Below, piece by piece: positions 10,950 through 21,310 of a stretch of DNA of 64,000 nucleotides. Both the position numbers and the translations under genes were made by a program. Location of the stretch: the NCBI GenBank assembly GCA_050084985.1, contig JBITNC010000001.1, forward strand, positions 161,386,001-161,450,000, read 5' to 3'. Under the pieces are notes generated by a model. The model had not been told where the DNA came from. It saw only the letters and a program-made list of their open reading frames with translations, and searched no databases. Position 1 is the first letter of the stretch. Each line of letters starts with the position of its first letter. The stretch is from Nageia nagi. Its lineage: Eukaryota > Pinophyta.

Positions 10950-12060
10950 ACTACAACCCAGATGCATGCATCGACTCGCAGGCCACCTAGATGTAATACT
11001 TCTTCAAATGCCTAGCATTGATGGGATTCTTGAGAATCTCCCCATCCAATGTAGATAACCTGTAGGCACCTATGCCAAATACTTTTGTAATAAGGTATGG
11101 TCCAACCCAATTTGGCTCAAACTTTCCCTTAAGCTCATCTCTGGCTATAGTATTGGAAATATTCTCTGCAAGACCATATCTCCAACCTCAAAATCCTTAG
11201 GGACCACTCTCTTGCCATATGATCTTTTAATCCTCTATTGATATGCTCTGAGGTGTTCTAATGTAGTGATTCTCTTTTCATCTAGTGCTTCAAGTTGATT
11301 CAATCTTACCTCCAAATATTGTGGTTCCTTCATCACATCCTTGAGTGCAATCCTCAAAGATGGGATCTCAATATCAAGAGGAATAACTACCTCATCTCCA
11401 AACACAAGAGAGTATGGGGTGGCACCTATTGCTATCCTTTTGCTTATCCTATATGCCCATAAAGCGTAAGGTAATTGCTCATGCCAATCTCTCCCATTCT
11501 TCTTGATATTCTTGGCCAATATTTTTTTGATCGTCTTATTTGTGGCTTCAACCTGCCCATTACCTTAAGGGTAGTAAACTGAAGAAAATCTCTGCTCAAT
11601 CCTCATTTTCTGGTAGAATTCTTTGATATCCTTACCTGTGAAGTTAGCCCCATTGTTCATAACCAACCTTTATGGTCTGCCAAACCTACAAATGATGTAT
11701 TCCTTGATAAACTTGATCACATGCTTCTGATTTTAAAGGGATAGCCTCAAACCATTTCATATAATATTCTATAGCAACTAAGATAAACTTGTACCCCTCA
11801 CTAGATGGTGGGTTAATAACACCCATGAAATCCATAGCCCACATAGAGAAAGGCCATGGCGATGTAACATAGTTCAGTTCTTGAGTTGGTGTAAGCTCAA
11901 GATGTGCATACTTTGACATTGCTCACATTTCTTGACATGCTCAAAATAGTCATGCTCCATGGTAGGCCACTAATAACCCATCTTGATTAGCTTGCCAAAA
12001 ATTGATCTCCCATTAAAATGCCCCCCACATGCCCCCCCATGGGCATGCTCTAATACTGTC
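10950..12060 (-). pseudogene. T1 integrase remnant
   Basis: Minus-strand order: zinc-finger histidines and cysteines (GGHFNGRS near 12,020, KCEQCQ near 11,925); WAMDFMGVINPP with the first catalytic Asp near 11,840; VMNNGANF near 11,660; GNGQVEATNK with the catalytic Glu near 11,555; WHEQLPYALWAYR near 11,490; then the C-terminal module PNWVGPYLITKVFG and GAYRLSTLDG near 11,110-11,040. The second catalytic Asp (family TDNGAQF-like) has become Asn. At least three frame changes and some stops break it. Confidence 0.85.
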
Positions 12061-12369
12061 GCAATTTCCTCAATAAGAAGGCACCTTAAAAGAACACCAT
12101 TAAATGACCTTTTGTAAAGCACATCACCGATGATAACGTACCTAGTTGTAAGCCTCTTTATTTTGATTTGCTCTCGCTTATCAAAAGTAGTATCAATAAA
12201 ATCATCCTTCAAATATCTATAGATATGTTGGTACCACGAACTCTCCTCATACCCAACTCTTTGGACCACACATATTGCACTTTCCTCGGTAGTGGATGAA
12301 GTTTCTAGGTTTCTGATGGTGAAGCTAGTTTCTTTGTCCTCAACTTCCAATGGTACAAGTGATGCCGCA

Positions 12370-12790
12370 CTTGCCATTGCATCTACTAGTCTATTGCTAC
12401 TCCTTGGGACACTTTCCAATTGATATCCTTATAAATGTGTGAGTAACTTGATAACATAATCCCTATAAGGAATAAGCTTTTCATCTTTGGTCTTGTAAAC
12501 CTCGTTGACCTGCTTAACTATTAGCTATGAATCTCCATAAATATGTATCCATGAAATACCAATTTCTATAGCTACCTTCAAGCCCAAATATAAGAGCTTC
12601 ATATTCTACCATATTGTTAGTGCATTCAAATGATAATTTATAGGACATAGGAATGATGTCATTCTATGGGGATATTAACGCAATTCCTGCTCCTGATCCA
12701 TGCATACACCTGGACCCATCAAAGTATAACTTCCAAGGTTTAGATTCTCTTGGAAATGGAACATCGGTGGTCCTATCATCATCATAAATA
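12370..12790 (-). pseudogene. T1 second (archaeal-type) RNase H remnant
   Basis: The minus-strand frame reads WKLYFDGS then GSGAGIALISP near 12,745-12,660, NNMVEYEALYLGLK near 12,620-12,580, IHIYGDS near 12,545, and ends with VPRSSNRLVDAMA near 12,410. This is the additional RNase H copy found between the RT-linked RNase H and integrase in Tat-lineage elements. The Asp and Glu positions of the first blocks are kept, and stops interrupt the domain. Confidence 0.8.
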
Positions 12791-12879
12791 GGCTACGGGC
12801 GATCCTTCTCTGTAACCTTTGCCATATCTATTAATGCACATTCATCCTTGAATTCTTCTTTGAGCTCTGTACTATCCCC

Positions 12880-13430
12880 TATGGGTAATTCTACAACAAA
12901 ATCTACGATTGCCTATCCCTTAACTAATTTCTGCTTGATAAACCTGAGATCAAATTCTTGAAGTAACTTGACCCATTTTGCTGCTCTTCCATCAAGGCAA
13001 GGCTTTGACATTAAGTACCCCAATGGATCTACCTATGTAAGCACATGTGTAGTGCTATTGATTAGGTAATGCCGCAACCTTTCAGTATCAAACACCACAC
13101 ATTGACATAACTTCTCAATAGGAGTGTATCTAGTCTCATAATCCTTCAATGTTCTGTTGATAAAATAGATAGCCCTCTCTTTACCATCTTCCTCCTTGTT
13201 AGCAAGCATTACTCCAAATGCATGCTCTATAGCTAAAACATAAAGCTAAAGGGGTTCTCCATGCCTATATGGAGCTAACACTGGCGGGTGTAACAAATAT
13301 TCTTTTATCTTATCAAATGACTCTTGACATTTATCATCCCATTTAAACTCAACATCTTTCTTAAGGAAATGAGACATAGGAGCTATCTTGTCTGTTAATT
13401 GACATATAAATCTTCTAATGGCCTATATTT
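12880..13430 (-). pseudogene. T1 RT-linked RNase H remnant
   Basis: Minus-strand blocks include FDKIKEYLLHPPVLAPY near 13,315, AIEHAFGVMLANKEEDGKER near 13,235-13,180, AIYFINRTLKDYETRYTPIE near 13,170-13,110, LRHYLINSTTHVLT near 13,070 and WVKLLQEFDLRF near 12,970. Order and spacing match the first RNase H of plant Ty3 pol. Stops replace a few codons. Confidence 0.82.
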
Positions 13431-13439
13431 TGCCTTGTA

Positions 13440-14180
13440 AACTCCTTAATTGCTTGAGATTTGTTGGAGGTGCCATTTCTATGATGGCCTTGATCTTTTT
13501 GGGATCCACTTCCACACCTCTCCTTGAGACAATATGTCCCAAGAGTTTTCCTGATGACACACCAAATACACACTTCTATGGCTTAACTCTTAACTTGTAC
13601 TATCTCATACTCTCAAATGCTACTTTCAAATCTTGAACATGATCTTCTTTGTTCTTGGATTTTATCAAAATGTCATCAACATATACCTCAACTATCTTAT
13701 GAATGAAATCATGGAACATAGCTGTCATGGCTCTTTGGTATGTAGCTCCCGCATTCTTGAGACCAAATGGCATTACCTTATAGCAAAAGTTGCCCCAAGG
13801 TGTTCTAAAAGCTATTTTATGTTGATCACTCTCTTTGATTTTGATCTGATTATATCCTGAAAAGCCATCCATAAATGACAACATCTCATATCCTGCTAAA
13901 CTGTCAATGATCATATCTATGTTAGGTAATGGAAAATCGTCTTTTGGACAAGCCTTGTTGAGATTCCTAAAATTAGTACACACTCTAATTTCACCGGTAG
14001 GCTTCTTAAATGGAACTATATTAGCCATCCATTCTGAGTAGTTTATGGATCTTATGAATCCAACTTCTAGCAATTTCTCTATTTCCTTCTTCACGAGCAA
14101 TGAAACTTGAAAAGGCATTTTTCATGGCTTTTGTTTTACTAGCATTGCCCCTTTTTTGAATACCAGGTTATGAACCACAA
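13440..14180 (-). pseudogene. T1 reverse transcriptase, largely readable
   Basis: An open stretch of 172 codons (14,118-13,600) covers most of the palm: EIEKLLEVGFIRSINYSEW, VPFKKPTGEIRVCTNFRNLN, KDDFPLPNIDMIID, SFMDGFSGYNQI, FCYKVMPFGLKNAGATYQRA and the intact catalytic box YVDDILIKSK near 13,670. The frame closes near 13,600, and the thumb continues with stops towards 13,440. This is the best preserved coding stretch in the window. Confidence 0.88.
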
Positions 14181-14968
14181 AATTCTCATCTAACCCTGGC
14201 ATATCTTTATAAGACAATGCAAATAGCTTAGAATAATTATGAAAAGATTGAACTAATTCATTCTACAATGGTGCTTCAAGAAGCTTACCTATTTTTAATA
14301 TTTGCAGTATCTCTTGGGAGCTAATATTAACTTCTTCAATTTCTTCATTCAACTAGGTAACCTCAACTTCTGATGGCAAAGGGAATGGTAACTCTCCCAA
14401 TCCTTCAATCTTGTCATCTCTGGATTCCTCAAAACAAGCATGTATATCTGGACAATGCATTTGACTTCTCTTTTCATGCCTTATTAGGTATTCTGCTCTA
14501 GTGCCTAATGTTTCTAAAAAGACATCATCATTCTGAAATAGATCTATAGTGTGTATAGCATCTTCCTCATCAATCTCAATCAATTACATAACAATTGCTT
14601 ACCCATTCATCGATCTGCATTGTTTTTGAAATTCTATCCTGATAAATGTGATCACCACCTTGATACAGAATTATACTCGACTAATTTTTCTCCGTTTCTT
14701 CCCCAAAAGAAGATCGCCAGTGGTCTTCTATCATTGAAAAGAAGTGCGGGTGTTCTTCTTCCTAACCTTGCTATTATTCATTGAAGTTTTCATCTAAACT
14801 AATTTCATTGATGTTCATGATAACGTATGAACCAATCCTGATATCTATCACATTAATTTTATCCAATGCTTTCCTATAAATCCTATCATTCCTAGCTAGA
14901 AGGGTTTTATCTTCCACATCACATGGGACAAATCTCTCCGGGAGGACAAAGTTACACTGCTTGGCCAT
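14181..14968 (-). pseudogene. T1 protease-RT linker
   Basis: Two open minus-strand segments (14,968-14,774 and 14,583-14,353) in different frames carry acidic, poorly conserved sequence (MIEIDEEDAIHTID and similar). In Tat elements this position is the spacer between protease and RT. A frameshift separates the two parts. No separate function is indicated. Confidence 0.55.
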
Positions 14969-15346
14969 CTATTCATCTACCTCAACCTTATAGACATTTT
15001 TCTCAAAATAGAATTTAAAACACCTATGTAACGTTGATGCCACTCCATCCATATCATTTATCCAAGGTCTTCCAAAAATTAAGTTGAATGAAGGCTTTCC
15101 TTCTGTGATATAAAATAGAGTGTCAAGCACTTTATTACCAACCTTGATTGGTAATGTGATAATTCCTACAAATCTTCTTGGTATGCCGTCAAATCCCTTG
15201 ACTCTCATGGTAGTTTCTTCTCTTGGAGGTAGCACATCTGGATCAAATTGCTCCAACAAATGAGTGGTAACAATATTCAGGGCTGCCCCACCATCTATTA
15301 ATAACCTTTTAATTGTTATTCCAAAGGCATCCACCTCAATGAACAA
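14969..15346 (-). pseudogene. T1 aspartic protease remnant
   Basis: An open frame of 125 codons contains KRLLIDGGAALNIVTTHLL, the Tat-type retropepsin active site with Asp-Gly-Gly, then PRRFVGIITLPIKVG and FNLIFGRPWINDMDGV, the flap and C-terminal block. It ends at a TAG and continues in the same frame to 14,774. It is separated from gag by a frameshift near 15,350-15,570. Confidence 0.82.
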
Positions 15347-15572
15347 AGGTGGATGAAGCTTAGTGACGTCCTTACTAGGCTTCTCGCTAGGGTAAAATGC
15401 AATAACTTCCCCTTTACCCCAAATCTCTACCTTTTTCGCAAAAGTAGCAATAGGAATATTTCGATCTATTTGACTATTCTTGAAAACCTAATTCATCATC
15501 TCCCTATGAGGTGCTGAAATCTGAAGTAACTCAAAAGACTAACCTTAGCTTATGTGCTCTTTAATTGCTCAA

Positions 15573-16829
15573 TCAAATCAAAACCTCTAGGATCTTTTGG
15601 TAGCTCCTTCTCGCAGGTAACTGGATCAGCCATCCCTCTAGCTCTCCCTCTTGTGAGTGCTGCACAAACATCTTCATGGAAATCACATTGACATGTTGCT
15701 CTTCCTCTGCACCTTTAACCTTTACCGGACACACATAGAATCCATCTTCTATGAGCTTCTGTATTCTATTCCTAAGGCTTTCACACCCATTAGTAGCATG
15801 GCCCTTAGTCTGATGATACTCGTAATACCTATCTTCTTTATACCAAGTGGGTCTTTCTACTGTAGGATCTTCTTCACGCTTAGGTAAGGGTTGTAACAAC
15901 ACTTTCGCCATAAGGTCTTTTAGGATATATCTTAGAGGTATGGGAAATTTCACAAATTTCCTCTCTTTTGGCTCACTTGTCTTCTTAGCCACATGGATAG
16001 TTTTCTCCTTCTTTGGTGATTGTAATCTCTTATCCTTTGCTTTAGTCTTATCATCACTGCCATATTTCACAAGCCCTAGCTTCACAAGGACTTTCTGTTT
16101 CTCTAACAATTTATATGTCATATCCGAAAATGCAAGATGTGTATAATCGATAACATGTGATTGCAAGGATAAGATAACAACTTATTTAAAAATATTATTT
16201 ACTTCTTTTTCTATCAATCTGGTCTTCACTTGCTGCCATGTCTTCTTAAACCTCATAACAAATTTGTCCAGCTTCTCATCATTACCTTGCTTTATAGCGC
16301 ATAAATCTGATACCATAACCTCTTGCTTGATGTTATGCTTGTATTGCTTAAGGAATAAACTACTGAATTCTCCAAATGATGTGATGGACCCTTCAGGTAG
16401 GGCATAAAACCATTCTCGAGCGTCTCCCTCCAAGCTATGGGGAAAGAATTTGGCTTGTAATCTTTGATCTGTACCAATTTTGAGTTCGCACTCATCCTTG
16501 AATCCTTGTAGATGTCTCCTTGGATCTCCTTCACCATTGAACTTGTAGAATTTTGGCTCTTTATAGTCAAATGGTGGCATGTGCCTATGAATCTCATCGC
16601 ATAGGGGACTACCAAATTCAAAAGAATCATTAGGCGGAGTTGATCCCCTTGCCAATCTATTGATTTGCCTTTGCATACCCTCTATAGTAGCTTGAAAGTT
16701 ACTATTATCACCCTTAGCACTATTTCACATTCCTCTGGACCCCTCTGGACCATCATGTCTGATTTCCCCCAATAATTCATCCAGATCTCTTCTTGAAAGA
16801 CTACGCAGGAATAATTTAAGCTGATCCAT
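15573..16829 (-). pseudogene. T1 gag, nearly continuous frame
   Basis: The frame starts at an ATG at 16,829 (MDQLKLFLR) and runs in one phase to 15,573, interrupted by only two stops (a TGA near 16,727 and a TAA near 16,180). The capsid-type domain is clear: KFNGEGDPRRHLQGF, LQAKFFPHSLEGDAREWFY, and ITSFGEFSSLFLKQYKH. Near 15,830-15,785 a zinc-knuckle-like YYEYHQTKGHATNGC lacks its first Cys (Tyr instead, one G-to-A change). The protein would form the particle shell. Confidence 0.85.
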
Positions 16830-16899
16830 AACTAAAACACTCACAAAATAGATATTAGTCCTAACTAAAACCCTTAGGGTTTTAGTACAATGATGTGAA

Positions 16900-16917
16900 C
16901 TTCACATCGGGTTCACC
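16900..16917 (-). other. T1 primer binding site
   Basis: The minus-strand sequence TGGTGAACCCGATGTGAA lies 3 bp inside the LTR edge at 16,921, the expected place for tRNA priming. I do not assign the tRNA species. Confidence 0.6.
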
Positions 16918-16920
16918 AAA

Positions 16921-17734
16921 TGTTTACAAATAAAATTAAGCATGTAAATAAATAAGCAGGTAAATATCTACAAACCTAATATATTTATATTCGAGCTACG
17001 GATAGCAATTTATACAAAATAATGAAAGAGACAATCAATTGTAGAAATAGAACATGTATTTTAACAAATGATAAACTCGAAATTATTTGCAAAACTCTGA
17101 CTATACAATATATTAGATATATGTATGACACCACCTATCGAGATAGAAGTTATGTACCCACCTCATAGAGTGTGCTCGAAATGAAGCTGTTACCGAAGTT
17201 CTGGGATCCAACGTTGTCCACACTTGAAATCACAGAGCTAAAAAGTCACAAAAGAAGATCATGGGTGGTGTTCATCGTACTGGATAGGAACACTGGTGGT
17301 CTATATTTGTCCATAGAGAAGCATCAACGACCTTCGATAGGCTATGATCCATCTCCAATGAGTCTACACCTCCACTCAAATCTCAAGATAGTTGCAGTAT
17401 GATTATCAGATAGGTCTCTCAGTTCTTTAGAATGCTCACAAGAAGGGGATACATAAAATCCAGCTTGATAGGCGGTATCAAGAGACACCTTAGAATATGA
17501 TTGCCATTATCAAGACCATACGTGGGATCATGTGTATCCTTGATGATGGACTTATTATTAGATCCCTTATTTATATAGATAATAGATAATACAACCCATG
17601 GGTCGGCATGCATCTACATAAACAAGGTTAATTCACAACATTCAAGATAACCACACCAATAAACAAGATAATTCATGCAATAGTCCAGATAATCATTATA
17701 AAATTCACATTCAAGACAAACATTGATATTATCA
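16921..17734 (-). repeat. T1 5' LTR, truncated at its outer end (814 bp)
   Basis: It aligns with 9,230-10,044 and then stops at ...GATATTATCA. The left LTR continues for 90 more bases to TGTTAACA. To the right the sequence jumps straight into CTATGATTCACAAATC, DNA found about 210 bp inside the unit in copies B-E. So a deletion removed the LTR end and adjoining flank. Confidence 0.85.
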
Positions 17735-19156
17735 AGACTATGATTCACAAATCATTTAACAAACTTTTATCCCTCTCAACATGCATTTATAAATTTCTTA
17801 GAGTTATTGTAACTTTACAAAAAAGACTATTCCTAGTACATCAGTCTAAAAATGATCAAGACTATTACAACCATTCATATTCTATAGTTATTAGTTAGTT
17901 CAACAAATAAGGGAGGTAGTTGGAAGGAATTGCTTCTCTAGCTCATTCAAGAGATCTCCTAGATTTGAAAGCAACATCCTCCTATTCCTTAGGATGATTC
18001 CTTGTTTAGTTCATTGATTGTGTTCTCTTGGTATGGTGCTACCTTTGTATTCATACATGTCAATAGGGTTGAGCTCCATAGTAGATTCCATAGTAGACAT
18101 TACAACTTAGTATGTAGCTATGCAATGTCCTTAACCTGTAGCATATCAAAATACCAAAATACATGAAAATACATGCAATCACATCCATATTGAAAAATAA
18201 ATATCATCTAAATCTATTTATATCATTATAAATAAAAGTATCATAATATGGCAAGTTTATCGGTTTCTATGTGTTATCTAAAAGTAAAATTTAATTTGGG
18301 GACTTCAAAAACATAGATAATTGACTCAAAATATCATTAAAATCCTAGACCTATCAAGAACATTTACTTAATGAGAGTCTAAGTTGACTAGTTTCCTCTA
18401 CCTTGAAATATAAGAAACTTTCTAAACTTTTGAACTAATTAAAGATTGTGGCACTAAAAGTAATTCATAATTTCATTACTAATAGATCATGATCTATTCA
18501 ATATATAAGATGAACATAACATACATGTTTTTATCAAGAAATGATATTGCAATTTTAGTTTAAGTTACTAAGGCATGAGTGTTGTTTATTTAACAAATAC
18601 AAACAAATTCAAGTTAGATTAGGAATGAAAACCTTTATCCTACAAATTATGTATACCAAAGTATAATAGTTTTGATGATAAGGACTAATTTTTATGACTT
18701 TTTCTTGTCAAAAAGAAAAATCATAATTATGATAAGAATCATAAATATTCTAGAACATCTAAAGGTATAAAAAATACACTTAGTTGATTAAAAAATTGAT
18801 CATATAGGATGTATGCTAGTTTTCAATATTAAAGCTTGACTTTGATTTAGTCAATACCAAGGTAATCATTAAATTAAACTCCTAATCATGTAAGAAATTT
18901 CATCTTCAAATTACCAATGGTTCTAGAATAGTCTAGGCAAGACCTTGGACTTTGAATAGTCCTATATGAAATAGATATAAGTGATAGAAATTTGATCTTT
19001 TGATACAGGTTCTATAGTCCAATGATGTTATAGAACTTTAAAAAAATCCTATAAACTATTATGTTTTGAAGGATTTTTAAAGAACTTCAATAATTTATGT
19101 AATCAAAGTAAATCAAAATAAATAAATGTATATATTGATAAGTTGTTGATAAGTCT

Positions 19157-19276
19157 TATAAACTATTGATTTTTTTTGGGTTTACTCAAGAGGAAAATTA
19201 TTCTAAGAACCCATCCTATAAACTATTGAGTTTTTATTGGGTTTATTCATGAGACAAACTATTCTAGGAACTCCCT
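19157..19276. repeat. 60-bp direct repeat, two units (copy A)
   Basis: Two adjacent units, each starting TATAAACTATTGA and containing TTGGGTTTA, begin at 19,157 and 19,217. A related TATAAACTATTATG lies about 110 bp to the left. The repeat is present in all five copies. Confidence 0.75.
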
Positions 19277-19349
19277 CGTGATGACAAGTAAGGTAAACTT
19301 TTAATGTCTCCTCCATCCACTTGACGACTATGGATAGAAAGTACGAGAA

Positions 19350-19462
19350 TAGTCAAATTGTAGCTCCACTACAATATAATAAAATAATCAATGAAATTCG
19401 AACTTGGGAAATCCTAAAGATCAACCCAAACCTTAACCAATGCGTTGTCCCCTTGGAAACTA
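19350..19462 (-). mobile_element. Candidate tRNA-derived SINE head (copy A)
   Basis: The minus strand contains ACAACGCATTGGTTAAGG (19,448-19,431), like an RNA polymerase III A box. About 40 bases on is AAGTTCGAATTTC (19,405-19,393), like a B box. That spacing fits a tRNA-related promoter. The stems of a real tRNA do not form. To the left lies an inverted repeat around TGTAG-CTCCA-CTACA. I judge it a decayed tRNA-derived SINE or tRNA-related sequence by eye only. Confidence 0.45.
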
Positions 19463-21222
19463 TAAATTAGTAAGTTTAGAGGATGTTTTTGAAAGAAAAT
19501 ATTCATATATTAATGTAATATATTTAAATAAATAAATAATATGTTTCAATTACCTTTTTAAATATTAAAAAATTACCTTTAAAAGGCTTACTTAGATCAA
19601 AATATACTTAAGATTGATTTGTTTTAATAAATCAAGATAAATAAATATAATTAAATATAACTTTCAATATATACACAATAATTTAAATCTAAGCAATATA
19701 TATACAATATATTTATATGAAAATTTGAAATTAATTTAAAAAATAAAATTCAAATATATTTTGAATAAAAATTTAATATAAAATTAATTTAAATATAATA
19801 AACATCCATATCACTTCTCTTTTTATGATATTTAGTAAAAATTATTCTCCAACAAACAAATTCTATCTTAAAAGAGATGATGACCATTATATTTAATTTA
19901 TCATATGATTATACTTGTTTGCCCCCATTGGCTATAAAATATAATATTGAAATGACATTGCACCATAGGTATAGTAAAATGAATGCTTGAGAATTATTTA
20001 TAACTTATTATCAATGCTTAACATGAGTAGGTCTAATATTTTAAAAATTAAAGTGTATAGGTCAATTTTTTTCATAGTTTTAGTACCTCCATATCAACTC
20101 TATATTGGAAAATTTCTTTGCATGATGTAAACCTATGTCAGTGAAACCAATTCAGCTTTAAATACATTGATGACAAACTCAATCCTTTGCAAGTGATATT
20201 CATATCGATGTGGAGATTGTGGGCTACATAACAATCCCATACTCTTCATAGACATGCCTTTGAAAAGCTAAGTATCTTAATCGAAGAGAAGAAAATCAAA
20301 TTAACATTGCATCATTTAACAATGCAACTAATATCTTTAATGGAAATAACTATGGCTGCCACCTTTATACTCTATTGCCACCTTTGTATACGGTGCAATT
20401 ATACTTTGATACTTTCATTCCCATAGAGACCTAAAAATATTTTCATTATACTATGATATTTTCATTGAACTGAACATGAAATGAGAAGCCAACAACCAAA
20501 AGCCAATGAGCAAAAATAAAATTAAGACAAAGGAGCTAATAGCATCAAGTAATTATGCTTTTTTATTAGTTTTTCGTAGAGATTCTTACTCAACATCAAA
20601 AATGATTGCTAAACTCACTTCATTCTTTTTTTTTTTCATGAAAATAATTATTTTGATCACTTGAATTATATATTCAAAGTTTTATGAACTTATTTGTACA
20701 ATACTTTTACAAGATGAATTACACAAACAATGCACGAAATTACATAAACTATGCACTAAATTATCTATTTAGTATGAATATTTGCAAAAAACATTCCTCA
20801 CTAGTTGGACCTACGTGGCTACAAGTAAAACTTTGTCCATCAGACATTTTACCAAAATTGTTACACTAAGTTATTACACTAAAAAACAACACTAAGAGAA
20901 GGATGTGACTCCTAGGCTCCTAGCTAATGGATACCTAGATCCATAAATGGCCTTGAGCATCCATGGAAGTATAGGGTACCGATGTTTAATCAATCAGGTT
21001 TACCAGAGACATAGAGGAATTATATCCTTTTTCTATCTCTATGTATTTACTTTAAAATTAGCCATTAAATTTGAAAAATCTCATTCATTTTTCATACACC
21101 TAAGCATGAAAATTGTAACAAACACTATTATAGTGAGAATAATTCTTTAAAGCAATAAAATACACACAATCAAATCTATTTTTATTACAATCAAACTATT
21201 ACATATCTGAACCCACACAATC

Positions 21223-21310
21223 GTGGCCTCACCTTCAAACTGTTGCTTCTTCTCTTTGCTTTGCTATTGGCATCTGCAAGTACAATGGCAATGTTGCCAT
21301 GGCCACCGCC
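21223..21310 (+). pseudogene. Array gene fragment, copy A (first ~88 bp)
   Basis: The sequence matches the start of the gene at 51,838, beginning with GTG, but has lost one base after codon 2 (GCCTCACC for GCCTTCACC), which shifts the frame. The gene stops after GCCACCGCC, where M1 sequence (TATAGTCATATTTG) begins. The rest of the gene and everything between it and M1 RT has been deleted. Confidence 0.8.

Larger units (their letters stand above)
9230..17734 (-). mobile_element. T1: Tat/Retand-type Ty3/gypsy retrotransposon
   Basis: Two LTRs (9,230-10,134 and 16,921-17,734) flank an internal region coding on the minus strand for gag, protease, RT, RNase H, a second archaeal-type RNase H, then integrase. 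The second RNase H and the gag pattern point to the Tat lineage. Frames are longer and less broken than in P1 or M1, so T1 is younger, but stops and frameshifts disable it. The right LTR lacks its outer ~90 bp, and about 215 bp of flank present in copy B (about 25,912-26,126) is gone at 17,734. No target-site duplication is seen, as expected after that deletion. Confidence 0.88.
17735..21222. other. Copy A, left non-coding segment
   Basis: This is the first array unit after the T1 junction, homologous to 25,915-29,725, 34,421-38,249, 48,044-51,837 and 58,095-61,911. It holds a 60-bp direct repeat, a SINE-like element and a very AT-rich stretch (about 19,490-19,800). Near the right end is a 61-codon frame (20,684-20,869) that is not kept in copy D. 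Relative to B, about 235 bp near 20,090 is missing and about 30 bp near 19,940 is extra. No gene is recognised. Confidence 0.7.

Noticed and set aside
13418-13860. Plus-strand frames inside T1 RT and RNase H
   Set aside because: These are antisense shadows of the clear minus-strand RT and RNase H domains. The same holds for plus-strand frames at 14,551, 15,657 and 15,847.
9230-17734. Env-like or other extra gene in T1
   Set aside because: The region between integrase and the LTR (10,148-10,940) has only short frames without motifs.
19393-19462. Functional tRNA gene on the minus strand
   Set aside because: A- and B-box-like blocks are present, but acceptor and T-arm pairing fail. Better explained as a SINE head or tRNA relic.
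20684-20869. 61-codon frame (MNLFVQYFYK...) repeated in A, B, C and E
   Set aside because: In D a single-base loss breaks it, there are no recognised motifs, and it sits in AT-rich non-coding DNA. Conservation is only that of the recent duplication. The D change may be an assembly error, so this is a weak rejection.
20947-21150. 67-codon frame upstream of the gene in A, B and C
   Set aside because: In D and E an in-frame stop appears soon after the ATG. No motif. Treated as chance.
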